From contig NZ_JAKKFH010000027.1 in the NCBI RefSeq assembly GCF_022230925.1, forward strand, positions 101,000 through 164,999: DNA of 64,000 nucleotides. The letters are read 5' to 3'. This DNA comes from Micromonospora alfalfae (lineage in GTDB: Bacteria > Actinomycetota > Actinomycetes > Mycobacteriales > Micromonosporaceae). This document shows positions 58,026 through 64,000 of this stretch, one piece after another (within the stretch, counting starts at the first letter, position 1; every line of letters begins with the position of its first letter). The translations under genes and the position numbers were made by a program. The notes beneath the pieces are model-generated. The model saw nothing but the letters and a program-made list of their open reading frames with translations, did not search any database and had not been told where the DNA came from.

Positions 58026-59363
58026 GTGACCCTGGCGGTCTGCGCCGACGTCGGTTCCACGTACACGAAGGTGGCGGTGGTGGACCTGGCCGGCGGTGTC
58101 CTGGCCGGCGCGGCGTCGGCGCCCACCACTGTGGGCACCGACGTGCTGCACGGCCTCGACGCCGCCGTCGCGGCGGCCACCGCCGGGCTCGGCGTGCGCG
58201 ACGTGCCCTGGTACGTGTGCTCGTCGGCCGGTGGTGGGCTGCGGCTGGCCGTGATCGGCTACGAGCCGCTGGTCACCGCGCAGGCCGGCCGGCGGGTCGG
58301 GTTGTCCGCCGGCGCGCACGTGGTGCACGTCGCGGCCGGCCGGCTGGGCGCCGCCGATTTGACGGCGTTGCGGGCGGCCCGCCCGGACGTGGTGCTGCTC
58401 GTGGGCGGCACCGACGGCGGCGACGCCGACACGGTCACCCACAACGCCACCCGCCTGGCCCGGGCCCGGTGGCGCCGGCCTGTGGTGTACGCGGGCAACG
58501 CCGACGTGCGCGAGCAGGTGACCGGGCTGCTGCGCGACGCCGGGGTGCCGGTCACCGACGCCGACAACGTCCTGCCGCGTATCGGGGTGCTCGCCCCGGC
58601 GTCGGCGCGGGCGGCGATCCGGGCGGTGTTCCTGCGCCACGTCATCGGTGGTAAACGGCTGTCGAGGGGGGCCCGGTTCGCGGGGTTGGTGCGGGCTGCC
58701 ACCCCCGACGCGGTGCTCACCGGTGTGGAGGTGCTCGCCGACACCCTCGGCGGGGACCTGGCAGTGGTCGACGTGGGTGGGGCCACCACCGACGTGTACT
58801 CGGTGCTCACGCCCGACGAGCGGGCCACCGGGCCGGGCCGGGAGGTCGCCGGCAGCCTGTGGCGGGCCCGCACCGTGGAGGGCGACCTGGGCATGCGGTG
58901 GAGCGCCCCCGGGGTGGTGCGGGCCGCGGTGGAGGAGCGTCTGCTCGCCGCCGGTGAGGCCGACGACCTGGGTGCCGCTGCGGCGCGCCGGGCGGCCGCC
59001 CCGGCGTTCCTGGCTGTCGACGACGTCGAGTGGGACGTGGACCGGCGCATCGCCACCCTCGCCGCGACTGTGGCGCTGCGCCGGCATGCCCGGGGCGCCG
59101 CCACCGGTGAGCGGGCCGGGCGGGACCTGCGCGACGTGCGGATGCTGGTGGGCTCCGGTGGGGTGCTGCGGCACTCGACGGCGGACGTGTCCGGGCAGGT
59201 GCTGACGGCGGTCCTGGCCGACCACGCCGGTGGGTGGGCGTTGCCGCGCGCCGCCGTGGCGGTGGTCGACGCCGACTACGTGTTGGCCGCCGGAGGGCTG
59301 CTCGCCGAGGAGCACAGGGCGGCCGCGCAGGCGCTGCTGCGTCAGCATCTGCGTACGCATTGA
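58026..59363 (+). CDS. MutL/GlmL-family ATPase, putative reactivase of the aminomutase
   Basis: 445 residues of the actin/ASKHA-like GlmL group. LAVCADVGSTYTKVAVVDL is the phosphate-1 loop, RPDVVLLVGGTDGGDADTVTHNA a second, LAVVDVGGATTDVYSV the phosphate-2 loop and MLVGSGGVLRHS the adenosine loop. Known members accompany glutamate mutase and, in clostridia, KamBC act on lysine 5,6-aminomutase. GTG 58026 with AGGGA upstream; it is 40 bases after kal. Role as B12-mutase repair or loading factor is inference from context. Confidence 0.85.
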   Translation: MTLAVCADVGSTYTKVAVVDLAGGVLAGAASAPTTVGTDVLHGLDAAVAAATAGLGVRDVPWYVCSSAGGGLRLAVIGYEPLVTAQAGRRVGLSAGAHVVHVAAGRLGAADLTALRAARPDVVLLVGGTDGGDADTVTHNATRLARARWRRPVVYAGNADVREQVTGLLRDAGVPVTDADNVLPRIGVLAPASARAAIRAVFLRHVIGGKRLSRGARFAGLVRAATPDAVLTGVEVLADTLGGDLAVVDVGGATTDVYSVLTPDERATGPGREVAGSLWRARTVEGDLGMRWSAPGVVRAAVEERLLAAGEADDLGAAAARRAAAPAFLAVDDVEWDVDRRIATLAATVALRRHARGAATGERAGRDLRDVRMLVGSGGVLRHSTADVSGQVLTAVLADHAGGWALPRAAVAVVDADYVLAAGGLLAEEHRAAAQALLRQHLRTH

Positions 59364-59415
59364 GACTCGCCGACCCGACACGCCGTGTCGCAACACACGA
59401 CAGGCCGGCTGCGGG

Positions 59416-59446
59416 TTGACAACCGACGGGGGTCGGCACGTACCGT
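59416..59446 (+). promoter_or_regulatory. Sigma-70-type promoter in the lnt upstream region
   Basis: TTGACA, 19-base spacer, TACCGT: the best -35 match I noticed in the window. Confidence 0.45.
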
Positions 59447-59719
59447 CTTTGAGTCCTACCACGGGAAGCGGCTGTTGTTCGCTTCGTCCCTTCGTCCGCT
59501 GGCCGAGCGACATGTTTGAGCGTCATCGTCGCGGCGGCCAGGTCCAGCGGGCGGGGGTCGGCGGGGCGGCGCGAACCGGCCGCGGTTACCGGTGTACGGG
59601 CAGGGTGAGGTGCACGGCCAGTAGACAACGGCCCGGCGGGGGCAGCCAGTCCACGTCCGGTCGGTCCGAAGGTCGTCGTGCCCCATCCTCGCCACACCGG
59701 CCGGGAAGGGCCTGGGAGC

Positions 59720-59749
59720 ATCGGGGCGCGGCGCGAGCCGCGCCCCGAT
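59720..59749 (+). terminator. Hairpin terminator or attenuator upstream of lnt
   Basis: Perfect 13-bp stem (59720-59732 with 59737-59749), GCGA tetraloop, followed by TTC, 93 bases before lnt. Confidence 0.7.
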
Positions 59750-59842
59750 TTCATGTCTGCCGGGCGGTTCGTGCCCGACGGCCCGACGCGGCCGGTGCAC
59801 CCGCCAGCCAGGTAACCTTCGCCCCGTGATCGAGGTGAAGCG

Positions 59843-61546
59843 GTGACGACCCTGGACCGGGACGAGACGCACGCCCCGGCGGCGCTGCCCCGGCCGGTCG
59901 TTCCCGGTCGGCCGCTGCCGCTGCGGGTCGCCGTGCCCCTGGCCGTGGCCGCCGGGCTGGCCCTGCTGGTGGCGTTCCCCCCGTACGGGGTGTGGCCGCT
60001 CGCGCCGGTCGGGGTGGCGTTGCTGGCCGCCGCCGCGCACCGGCGGCGGTTGCGCGCCGGCGCCGGCCTGGGTTTCCTGACCGGGGTGGCGTTCTTCGCC
60101 CCGCTGCTGGCCTGGACGAACCTGCACACCGGCTATCTGCCGTGGGTGCTGCTGTCGCTGCTGCAGGCCGGTTACCTGGCCTTGCTGGGCGCTGCCACCG
60201 CCTGGGTGTCGCCGCTGGTCGACCGCGCCCGTTGGGCGTGGCCGGCGCTGACCGGGTTGCTCTGGGTCGGGCAGGAGGCGCTGCGCGACCGCACCCCGTT
60301 CGGCGGGTTCCCGTGGGGCAGGTTGGCGTTCAGCCAGGACAGCTCACCGCTGCTGCGGCTGGCCGCGCTGGGCGGCGCCCCGTTGGTCACCTTCGTCGTG
60401 GCCCTCATCGGCGGGTTGCTGGTCACCGCCGCCTGGCGGGGCTGGGTCACCGCCCAGCGCCACGCACCCGAGCCCACCACAGCGCCGGGCGAGGCCGCGC
60501 CGGGCGCTGACGGCCCGCTGGACGGCCCTGCACGCGCGGGGGGTGCTGGGGCGCGGCGGTGGACGCCGGTGGTCGTACCGGCCGTCGTGGCGGTCGCGCT
60601 GACCGTCGGGGGTCTGCTGGTGCCGGTCGCCACCGCCGGGTCCGGCGACACCGTCACCGTGGCGATCGTGCAGGGCAACGTGCCGCGGCTGGGCCTGGAC
60701 TTCAACGCCCAACGGCAGGCGGTGCTCAACAACCACGTCGACGCCACCATCGAACTGGCCGGTCGGGTTGCCGCCGGGCAGCAGCGGCGACCCGACCTGG
60801 TGGTGTGGCCGGAGAACTCCAGCGACATCGACCCGCTGCGCAACCCCACCGCCGGTGCGCGTATCTCCCAGGCCGCCGACACCATCGGCGCGCCGATCCT
60901 GGTCGGCGCGGTGCTGCTAGGCCCCGACGCCGGGCAGGTCCGCAACGCGGGCATCCTGTGGCACCCCGGCACCGGCGCGGACCTCGACCAGCTGTACACG
61001 AAACGCCACCCGGTGCCGTTCGCCGAGTACGTGCCGCTGCGCGACGTGGCCCGGTTGGTCAGCAAGAAGGTCGACCTGATCCGCAACGACTTCGTGCCGG
61101 GAAGCACCCCGGGCGTGGTACGCGCCGGCACCACCGTGCTCGGTGACGTGATCTGCTTCGAGGTCGCCTACGACGAGGTGGTCCGCGACACCGTCACCGG
61201 CGGCGCGCAACTGCTGGTGGTGCAGACCAACAACGCCACCTTCGACGTGGCGGAGGCCCGCCAGCAGATGGCCATGGTGCGGTTGCGGGCGGTGGAGCAC
61301 GGCCGGCCGGCGTTGATGGCCTCCACGGTCGGAGTGTCCGGGTTCGTCGCACCCGACGGGCGGGTAAGCGATGCCACCGGGTTCAACACCCGGGAGGTCG
61401 TGGTGCGGCAGTTGCGGCTCGACGACGGACGCACCCTCGCCACCCGCCTCGGCTGGTGGCCGGAGGTGGCGCTCGCCGCGCTCGCCGCGGCGGCCCTGGT
61501 CGGCGCGGCGGTGCTGCGCCGGCGGCAGCGGGTCAGGCCCGGATAG
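59843..61546 (+). CDS. lnt: Apolipoprotein N-acyltransferase
   Basis: 567 residues: six to seven N-terminal helices (30-260), a nitrilase-like domain (270-520) and a last helix (530-550). The catalytic triad is seen as Glu324 (VWPENSSD), Lys387 (YTKRHPVPF) and Cys438 (GDVICFEVAYD). It transfers a third acyl chain to the lipoprotein cysteine at the membrane; substrates include the lipoproteins of this window. GTG 59843 has GAGGTG upstream. Followed 35 bases on by ppm1; in mycobacteria these two functions are joined in one chain (Ppm1). Confidence 0.93.
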   Translation: MTTLDRDETHAPAALPRPVVPGRPLPLRVAVPLAVAAGLALLVAFPPYGVWPLAPVGVALLAAAAHRRRLRAGAGLGFLTGVAFFAPLLAWTNLHTGYLPWVLLSLLQAGYLALLGAATAWVSPLVDRARWAWPALTGLLWVGQEALRDRTPFGGFPWGRLAFSQDSSPLLRLAALGGAPLVTFVVALIGGLLVTAAWRGWVTAQRHAPEPTTAPGEAAPGADGPLDGPARAGGAGARRWTPVVVPAVVAVALTVGGLLVPVATAGSGDTVTVAIVQGNVPRLGLDFNAQRQAVLNNHVDATIELAGRVAAGQQRRPDLVVWPENSSDIDPLRNPTAGARISQAADTIGAPILVGAVLLGPDAGQVRNAGILWHPGTGADLDQLYTKRHPVPFAEYVPLRDVARLVSKKVDLIRNDFVPGSTPGVVRAGTTVLGDVICFEVAYDEVVRDTVTGGAQLLVVQTNNATFDVAEARQQMAMVRLRAVEHGRPALMASTVGVSGFVAPDGRVSDATGFNTREVVVRQLRLDDGRTLATRLGWWPEVALAALAAAALVGAAVLRRRQRVRPG

Positions 61547-61580
61547 CAACAGCCGGTACGCCGGCGGGAGCGGAGGAACC

Positions 61581-62390
61581 GTGATCCAGGCGACCGATAC
61601 GATCCGACGCGCGGACGAGGTGCCCGGGGTGGGCCGGGTGCTGGTGGTGATCCCCACCTACAACGAGGCCGACAACATCGCCGTGATCGTGGGCCGGGTC
61701 CGGCGGGCCGCCCCGGCGGTGCAGATCCTCATCGCCGACGACAACAGCCCCGACGGCACCGGCGCGATCGCCGACGCCCTCGCCGACGGCGACGCGCACG
61801 TGCAGGTGCTGCACCGTCAGGGCAAGCAGGGCCTCGGCGCGGCGTACCTGGCCGGGTTCGGGTGGGCGCGCGAGCGTGGCTACCAGGCGGTCGTGGAGAT
61901 GGACGCGGACGGCTCCCACGCCCCGGAGGACCTGCCGGCGCTGCTGGATGCCGCCCGCGACGCCGACGTGGTGATCGGCTCCCGGTGGACCAGCGGCGCC
62001 CGGGTGCTCAACTGGCCGCTGCGGCGGCTGTTGCTGTCGCGCGGCGGCAACCTGTACGCGCGCCTGGCGTTGGGCATGCCCGTCTCGGACGCCACCGGCG
62101 GTTACCGGGTGTACCGGATCAGCGCGTTGGACGCCATCGACCTGGAGTCGGTGACCTCCCAGGGCTACTCGTTCCAGGTGGAGTTGTCGCGGCTGGCGCA
62201 CCGGGCCGGGGTGCGGATCGTGGAGGTGCCGATCACCTTCGCCGAGCGGGAGCGCGGCGACAGCAAGATGAGCCCGAAGATCGTGGCCGAGGCGCTGTGG
62301 CGGATCACCGCCTGGGGGGTGCGCGACCGCCGCCAGGCGGTACGCCGGGGCCTGCACGGCACCGCCACCGGCCAGGCGCGGTGGCCGTGA
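61581..62390 (+). CDS. ppm1: Polyprenol monophosphomannose synthase
   Basis: 269 residues, GT2 family. RVLVVIPTYNEADNIAVIV, LIADDNSPDGTGAIADAL, GKQGLGAAYLAGFGWA, VVEMDADGSHAPEDLPALL (DxD metal site), GSRWTSGARVLNWPL and FAERERGDSKMSPKIV match actinobacterial Ppm1/DPM synthase. Makes polyprenyl-P-mannose for lipomannan and protein mannosylation. GTG 61581 follows GGAGGAACC. Likely co-transcribed with lnt. Confidence 0.93.
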   Translation: MIQATDTIRRADEVPGVGRVLVVIPTYNEADNIAVIVGRVRRAAPAVQILIADDNSPDGTGAIADALADGDAHVQVLHRQGKQGLGAAYLAGFGWARERGYQAVVEMDADGSHAPEDLPALLDAARDADVVIGSRWTSGARVLNWPLRRLLLSRGGNLYARLALGMPVSDATGGYRVYRISALDAIDLESVTSQGYSFQVELSRLAHRAGVRIVEVPITFAERERGDSKMSPKIVAEALWRITAWGVRDRRQAVRRGLHGTATGQARWP

Positions 62391-62482
62391 GCGGGTCAGG
62401 CACGGTGGCCGTGAGCGCGGCCGTGTCATGCTGGATGAGCGGAACACGTCCGTGGTGTCCGCAGGAATGGCGATGAGGTGAG

Positions 62483-63010
62483 ATGCGCCGAGGACTGAGG
62501 TTCGTACCGTTGGCCCTGTTGCTGGCGGTGGTGCTGGAGCTGGCGGTGTTCGTCGGCGTGGGACGGGCGCTGGGATTCGGCGCGGCGGTGTTGCTGGTGT
62601 TCGCCGCGTCCCTGCTGGGGTTGGTGCTGCTGCGCCGCGAGGGGATGCGCGCCTGGCGTGGTTTCCGTGCCGCGGCGGCGGCCGGGCAACCCCCGGGTGG
62701 TCAGGTGACCGACGGGCTCGTCGGGCTGGCCGGCACGCTGTTGCTGGCGGCGCCCGGACTGGTCAGCGGGCTGGTCGGGTTGCTGCTGCTGGTGCCGCCG
62801 GTGCGTCGACTGGCCCGCGCCGCGGTGCGCCGCGCCACTGAGCGGCGGGTGTCGTCGATGGTCGCCGGTGACCTGTTCGGGCCCCGCACGGTGCGGGTGC
62901 GCCAAGGTGCGCCGCAACCCGCCCCGCAGCCGGAGCAGCCGGAGCAGCCGGTGGTGGTCGACGGCGGTCGGGCCATCGAGGGCGAGATCGTCGAACCCGG
63001 CCGGCACTGA
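62483..63010 (+). CDS. FxsA-family membrane protein
   Basis: 175 residues: about four helices (FVPLALLLAVVLELAVFVGV, LGFGAAVLLVFAASLLGLVLL, LVGLAGTLLLAAPGLVSGLVGLLLL) and a Pro/Glu-rich tail (QPAPQPEQPEQP). Overexpressed FxsA relieves phage T7 exclusion by F; normal function unknown. Start ATG 62483. Ends before a strong terminator and is convergent with rbpA. Confidence 0.88.
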   Translation: MRRGLRFVPLALLLAVVLELAVFVGVGRALGFGAAVLLVFAASLLGLVLLRREGMRAWRGFRAAAAAGQPPGGQVTDGLVGLAGTLLLAAPGLVSGLVGLLLLVPPVRRLARAAVRRATERRVSSMVAGDLFGPRTVRVRQGAPQPAPQPEQPEQPVVVDGGRAIEGEIVEPGRH

Positions 63011-63027
63011 CACCAGGCCAGACAGAC

Positions 63028-63067
63028 ATGACGGCGCCCCCGGGGTTTTCCCCGGGGGCGCCGTCAT
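63028..63067. terminator. Bidirectional terminator between fxsA and rbpA
   Basis: Perfect 18-bp stem (63028-63045 with 63050-63067) and TTTT loop, between the convergent genes. Confidence 0.9.
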
Positions 63068-63082
63068 CGTGCGTCGTGCGGC

Positions 63083-63424
63083 TCAGGCGCGGCCGCGGCG
63101 GGTCCGAACCTCCTGCAGGCGCTCCTCCAGGATGTCCTCCAGCTCGGCGATGGAACGCCGCTCCAGAAGCATGTCCCAGTGGGTACGCGGTGGCTTGGCC
63201 TTCTTCTGCTCCGGCTCGTTGCCGTCGACGAGTCGGGCGACGCTGCCGTCGAACTTGCATTCCCAGGTCGTCGGGACCTCGGCGTCGACGGCGAACGGCA
63301 CCTCGAACTGGTGGCCCTTGGCGCAGAGGTACTCGCGGGTCTGACGCGGCGCGAGCTCCGTGTTGCGGTCGGATTCGTAGCTCACCGCGCCAAGGCGGCT
63401 TCCGCGCAGCATACGCTCGCCCAT
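63083..63424 (-). CDS. rbpA: RNA polymerase-binding protein RbpA
   Basis: 113 residues, actinobacteria-specific. GERMLRGSRLGAVSYESDRNTELAPRQTREYLCAKGHQFEVPF, TTWECKFDGSVARLVDG (zinc-ribbon-like core with C-x-GH and C) and TPPRTHWDMLLERRSIAELEDILEERL-type tail (THWDMLLERRSIAELEDI seen), the sigma-interaction domain. It stabilises sigma on the polymerase. ATG 63424 has GAGGGGAAG upstream. A sigma-R-like promoter precedes it. Confidence 0.96.
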   Translation of the reverse strand: MGERMLRGSRLGAVSYESDRNTELAPRQTREYLCAKGHQFEVPFAVDAEVPTTWECKFDGSVARLVDGNEPEQKKAKPPRTHWDMLLERRSIAELEDILEERLQEVRTRRGRA

Positions 63425-63465
63425 GATCGACTTCCCCTCGTTCGTGGTGCTGGTCTTCTGGGTGT

Positions 63466-63492
63466 AACGGTGCGTCCCCGTCGAGCCATTCC
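63466..63492 (-). promoter_or_regulatory. Sigma-R-like promoter of rbpA
   Basis: On the minus strand GGAAT (63492-63488), 19 bases, GTT (63468-63466), 41 bases before the ATG. The Streptomyces sigma-R consensus is GGAAT with 18-19 bases to GTT, and rbpA is a known sigma-R target there. Confidence 0.6.
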
Positions 63493-63653
63493 CGCCCGAG
63501 GGCGTGAGGCGTCCACGGGTGGGCCGGGACCAAGGGTAGCCGGCCGGGACGCTCACCCGGTGAGGTGATCCCCGGGCGGGTCGGGACAACGGTGTGTCCG
63601 CTGCCACCGGGGAGGTTAACCGCCTGAGCCTACCGAAGGTTGCGCCACGATGA

Positions 63654-64000
63654 TCAGGTGGCGTCGCCGGGAGTGGCGGCGCCGAGGCGTGCCAGCGCCA
63701 ACGCCAGGTCACTGACCTGGTCGCCGAGCTGCGCCACCCGCCGCTGGGCCAGGTCCCGGTCGGTCTCGGCGGCGTCGAGCCGTACCGTCAGTGCGGTGCG
63801 GTGACCCTCGGCGGTCGCCGCGGCCTGCCGGGCCACAGTCAGCTCGGCGGTGAGCGTGTCGCGCTGGGCGGCCAGGGCCGCCACCTCCGCGCGCAGCCGC
63901 GCGGCCAACTCCGCAGCCTCCTGCCGGGCGTCGTCGGCCTGCCGGGCGGCGACCTCGGCGCGGTCGCGGGCCCGGTCGGCCTGCTCGCGCGCCCGGGCGG
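63654..64000 (-). CDS. Coiled-coil protein, 5' end beyond the window
   Basis: The frame is open from the right edge to TGA at 63654, about 114 residues. It is a continuous Ala/Arg/Glu/Gln heptad repeat (RAEVAARQADDARQEAAEL, then LRAEVAALAAQRDTLTAEL, TDRDLAQRRVAQLGDQV), ending LGAATPGDAT. Only a TTG exists near 63908, and the coiled coil continues upstream of it, so the real start is off the window. Function unknown; many such proteins belong to cell-envelope or chromosome scaffolds. Confidence 0.65.
   Translation of the reverse strand, partial: ARAREQADRARDRAEVAARQADDARQEAAELAARLRAEVAALAAQRDTLTAELTVARQAAATAEGHRTALTVRLDAAETDRDLAQRRVAQLGDQVSDLALALARLGAATPGDAT

Larger units (their letters stand above)
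59364..59842. other. 479-bp intergenic region with promoter, hairpin and micro-frame
   Basis: No convincing protein gene of normal size. It holds TTGACA (59416-59421) with TACCGT 19 bases on (59441-59446), a perfect hairpin at 59720-59749, and a 6-codon frame GTG 59826 to TGA 59846 just before lnt. A short RNA of about 270 bases would fit between promoter and hairpin. See findings. Confidence 0.4.

Noticed and set aside
59450..59720. RNase P RNA, 6S RNA or tmRNA in the gap upstream of lnt
   Set aside because: None of the conserved RNase P strings, no tmRNA acceptor end and no long 6S-like rod could be found; left as an unclassified candidate.
1..64000. CRISPR arrays, insertion sequences or transposases
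   Set aside because: No regularly spaced repeats and no transposase motifs were seen on either strand; the His-codon run at about 2336-2390 is part of the CbiX linker.

Overview
The window is chromosomal DNA from a very GC-rich actinomycete, most likely a Micromonosporaceae member (Micromonospora-like). The grounds are the GC-saturated third codon positions, many GTG starts, start/stop overlaps of the ATGA and GTGA type, RbpA, an actinobacterial Lnt plus polyprenol-phosphate-mannose synthase pair, F420-type LLM oxidoreductase and LuxR, BTAD and cyclase-ATPase regulators. This assignment is inference from gene content. I see about 60 genes, no rRNA, no intact tRNA, no insertion sequence and no CRISPR array.

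Layout. 1-3119: the end of a corrinoid (vitamin B12) operon: cobJ (5' end off the window), a 2[4Fe-4S] ferredoxin, cobH, and a CbiX-SUMT fusion. 3123-6522: a PadR-controlled ABC exporter (FtsX-like permease, ATPase, PadR) with a 14-bp inverted repeat upstream. 6591-7423: two overlapping fluoride channel genes (crcB). 7456-12680: methyltransferase, MFS exporter with divergent MarR, phenylacetate-CoA ligase-like enzyme, GT1 glycosyltransferase. 12759-15177: an islet with a lipoprotein, an orphan 3' end of a tRNA-Lys gene (probable old integration scar), a pentapeptide-repeat protein and a P-loop kinase. 15344-28833: hydrolase, hemerythrin and three very large signal-transduction ATPases (BTAD, cyclase and LuxR types) with small enzymes between them. 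28921-34892: APC permease, secreted beta-helix protein, F420 oxidoreductase, imine-reductase-like enzyme. 34970-42668: HxlR regulator, YrdC/maleate-isomerase pair, LtrA, 5'-3' exonuclease, an HxlR-peroxiredoxin fusion, secreted chitinase. 42871-51035: M24 peptidase with acyl-CoA dehydrogenase, Lrp regulator, phosphatase, CsbD, deacetylase, quinone reductase/TetR, ECF sigma operon.

51094-59363 holds the most coherent system: divergent kamA and a tightly coupled operon kdd, amidohydrolase, kamD, kamE, kal and a MutL/GlmL-type ATPase. KamA would make beta-lysine, KamDE (B12 and PLP dependent) would make 3,5-diaminohexanoate, Kdd would oxidise it, Kal would deaminate 3-aminobutyryl-CoA, and the MutL-like protein would service the B12 mutase. 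The expected cleavage enzyme Kce is absent from the window, and an amidohydrolase gene sits where an extra step could be. The end of the window (59843-64000) carries lnt, ppm1, fxsA, rbpA (with a sigma-R-like promoter) and a partial coiled-coil gene.

Regulatory signals. Intrinsic terminators, several acting between convergent genes, are readable as perfect hairpins. At least seven genes have a TANNNT -10 box only 6-9 bases before the start codon and no Shine-Dalgarno sequence, which points to leaderless mRNAs. All functional statements are from reading translated sequence; no database search was run.
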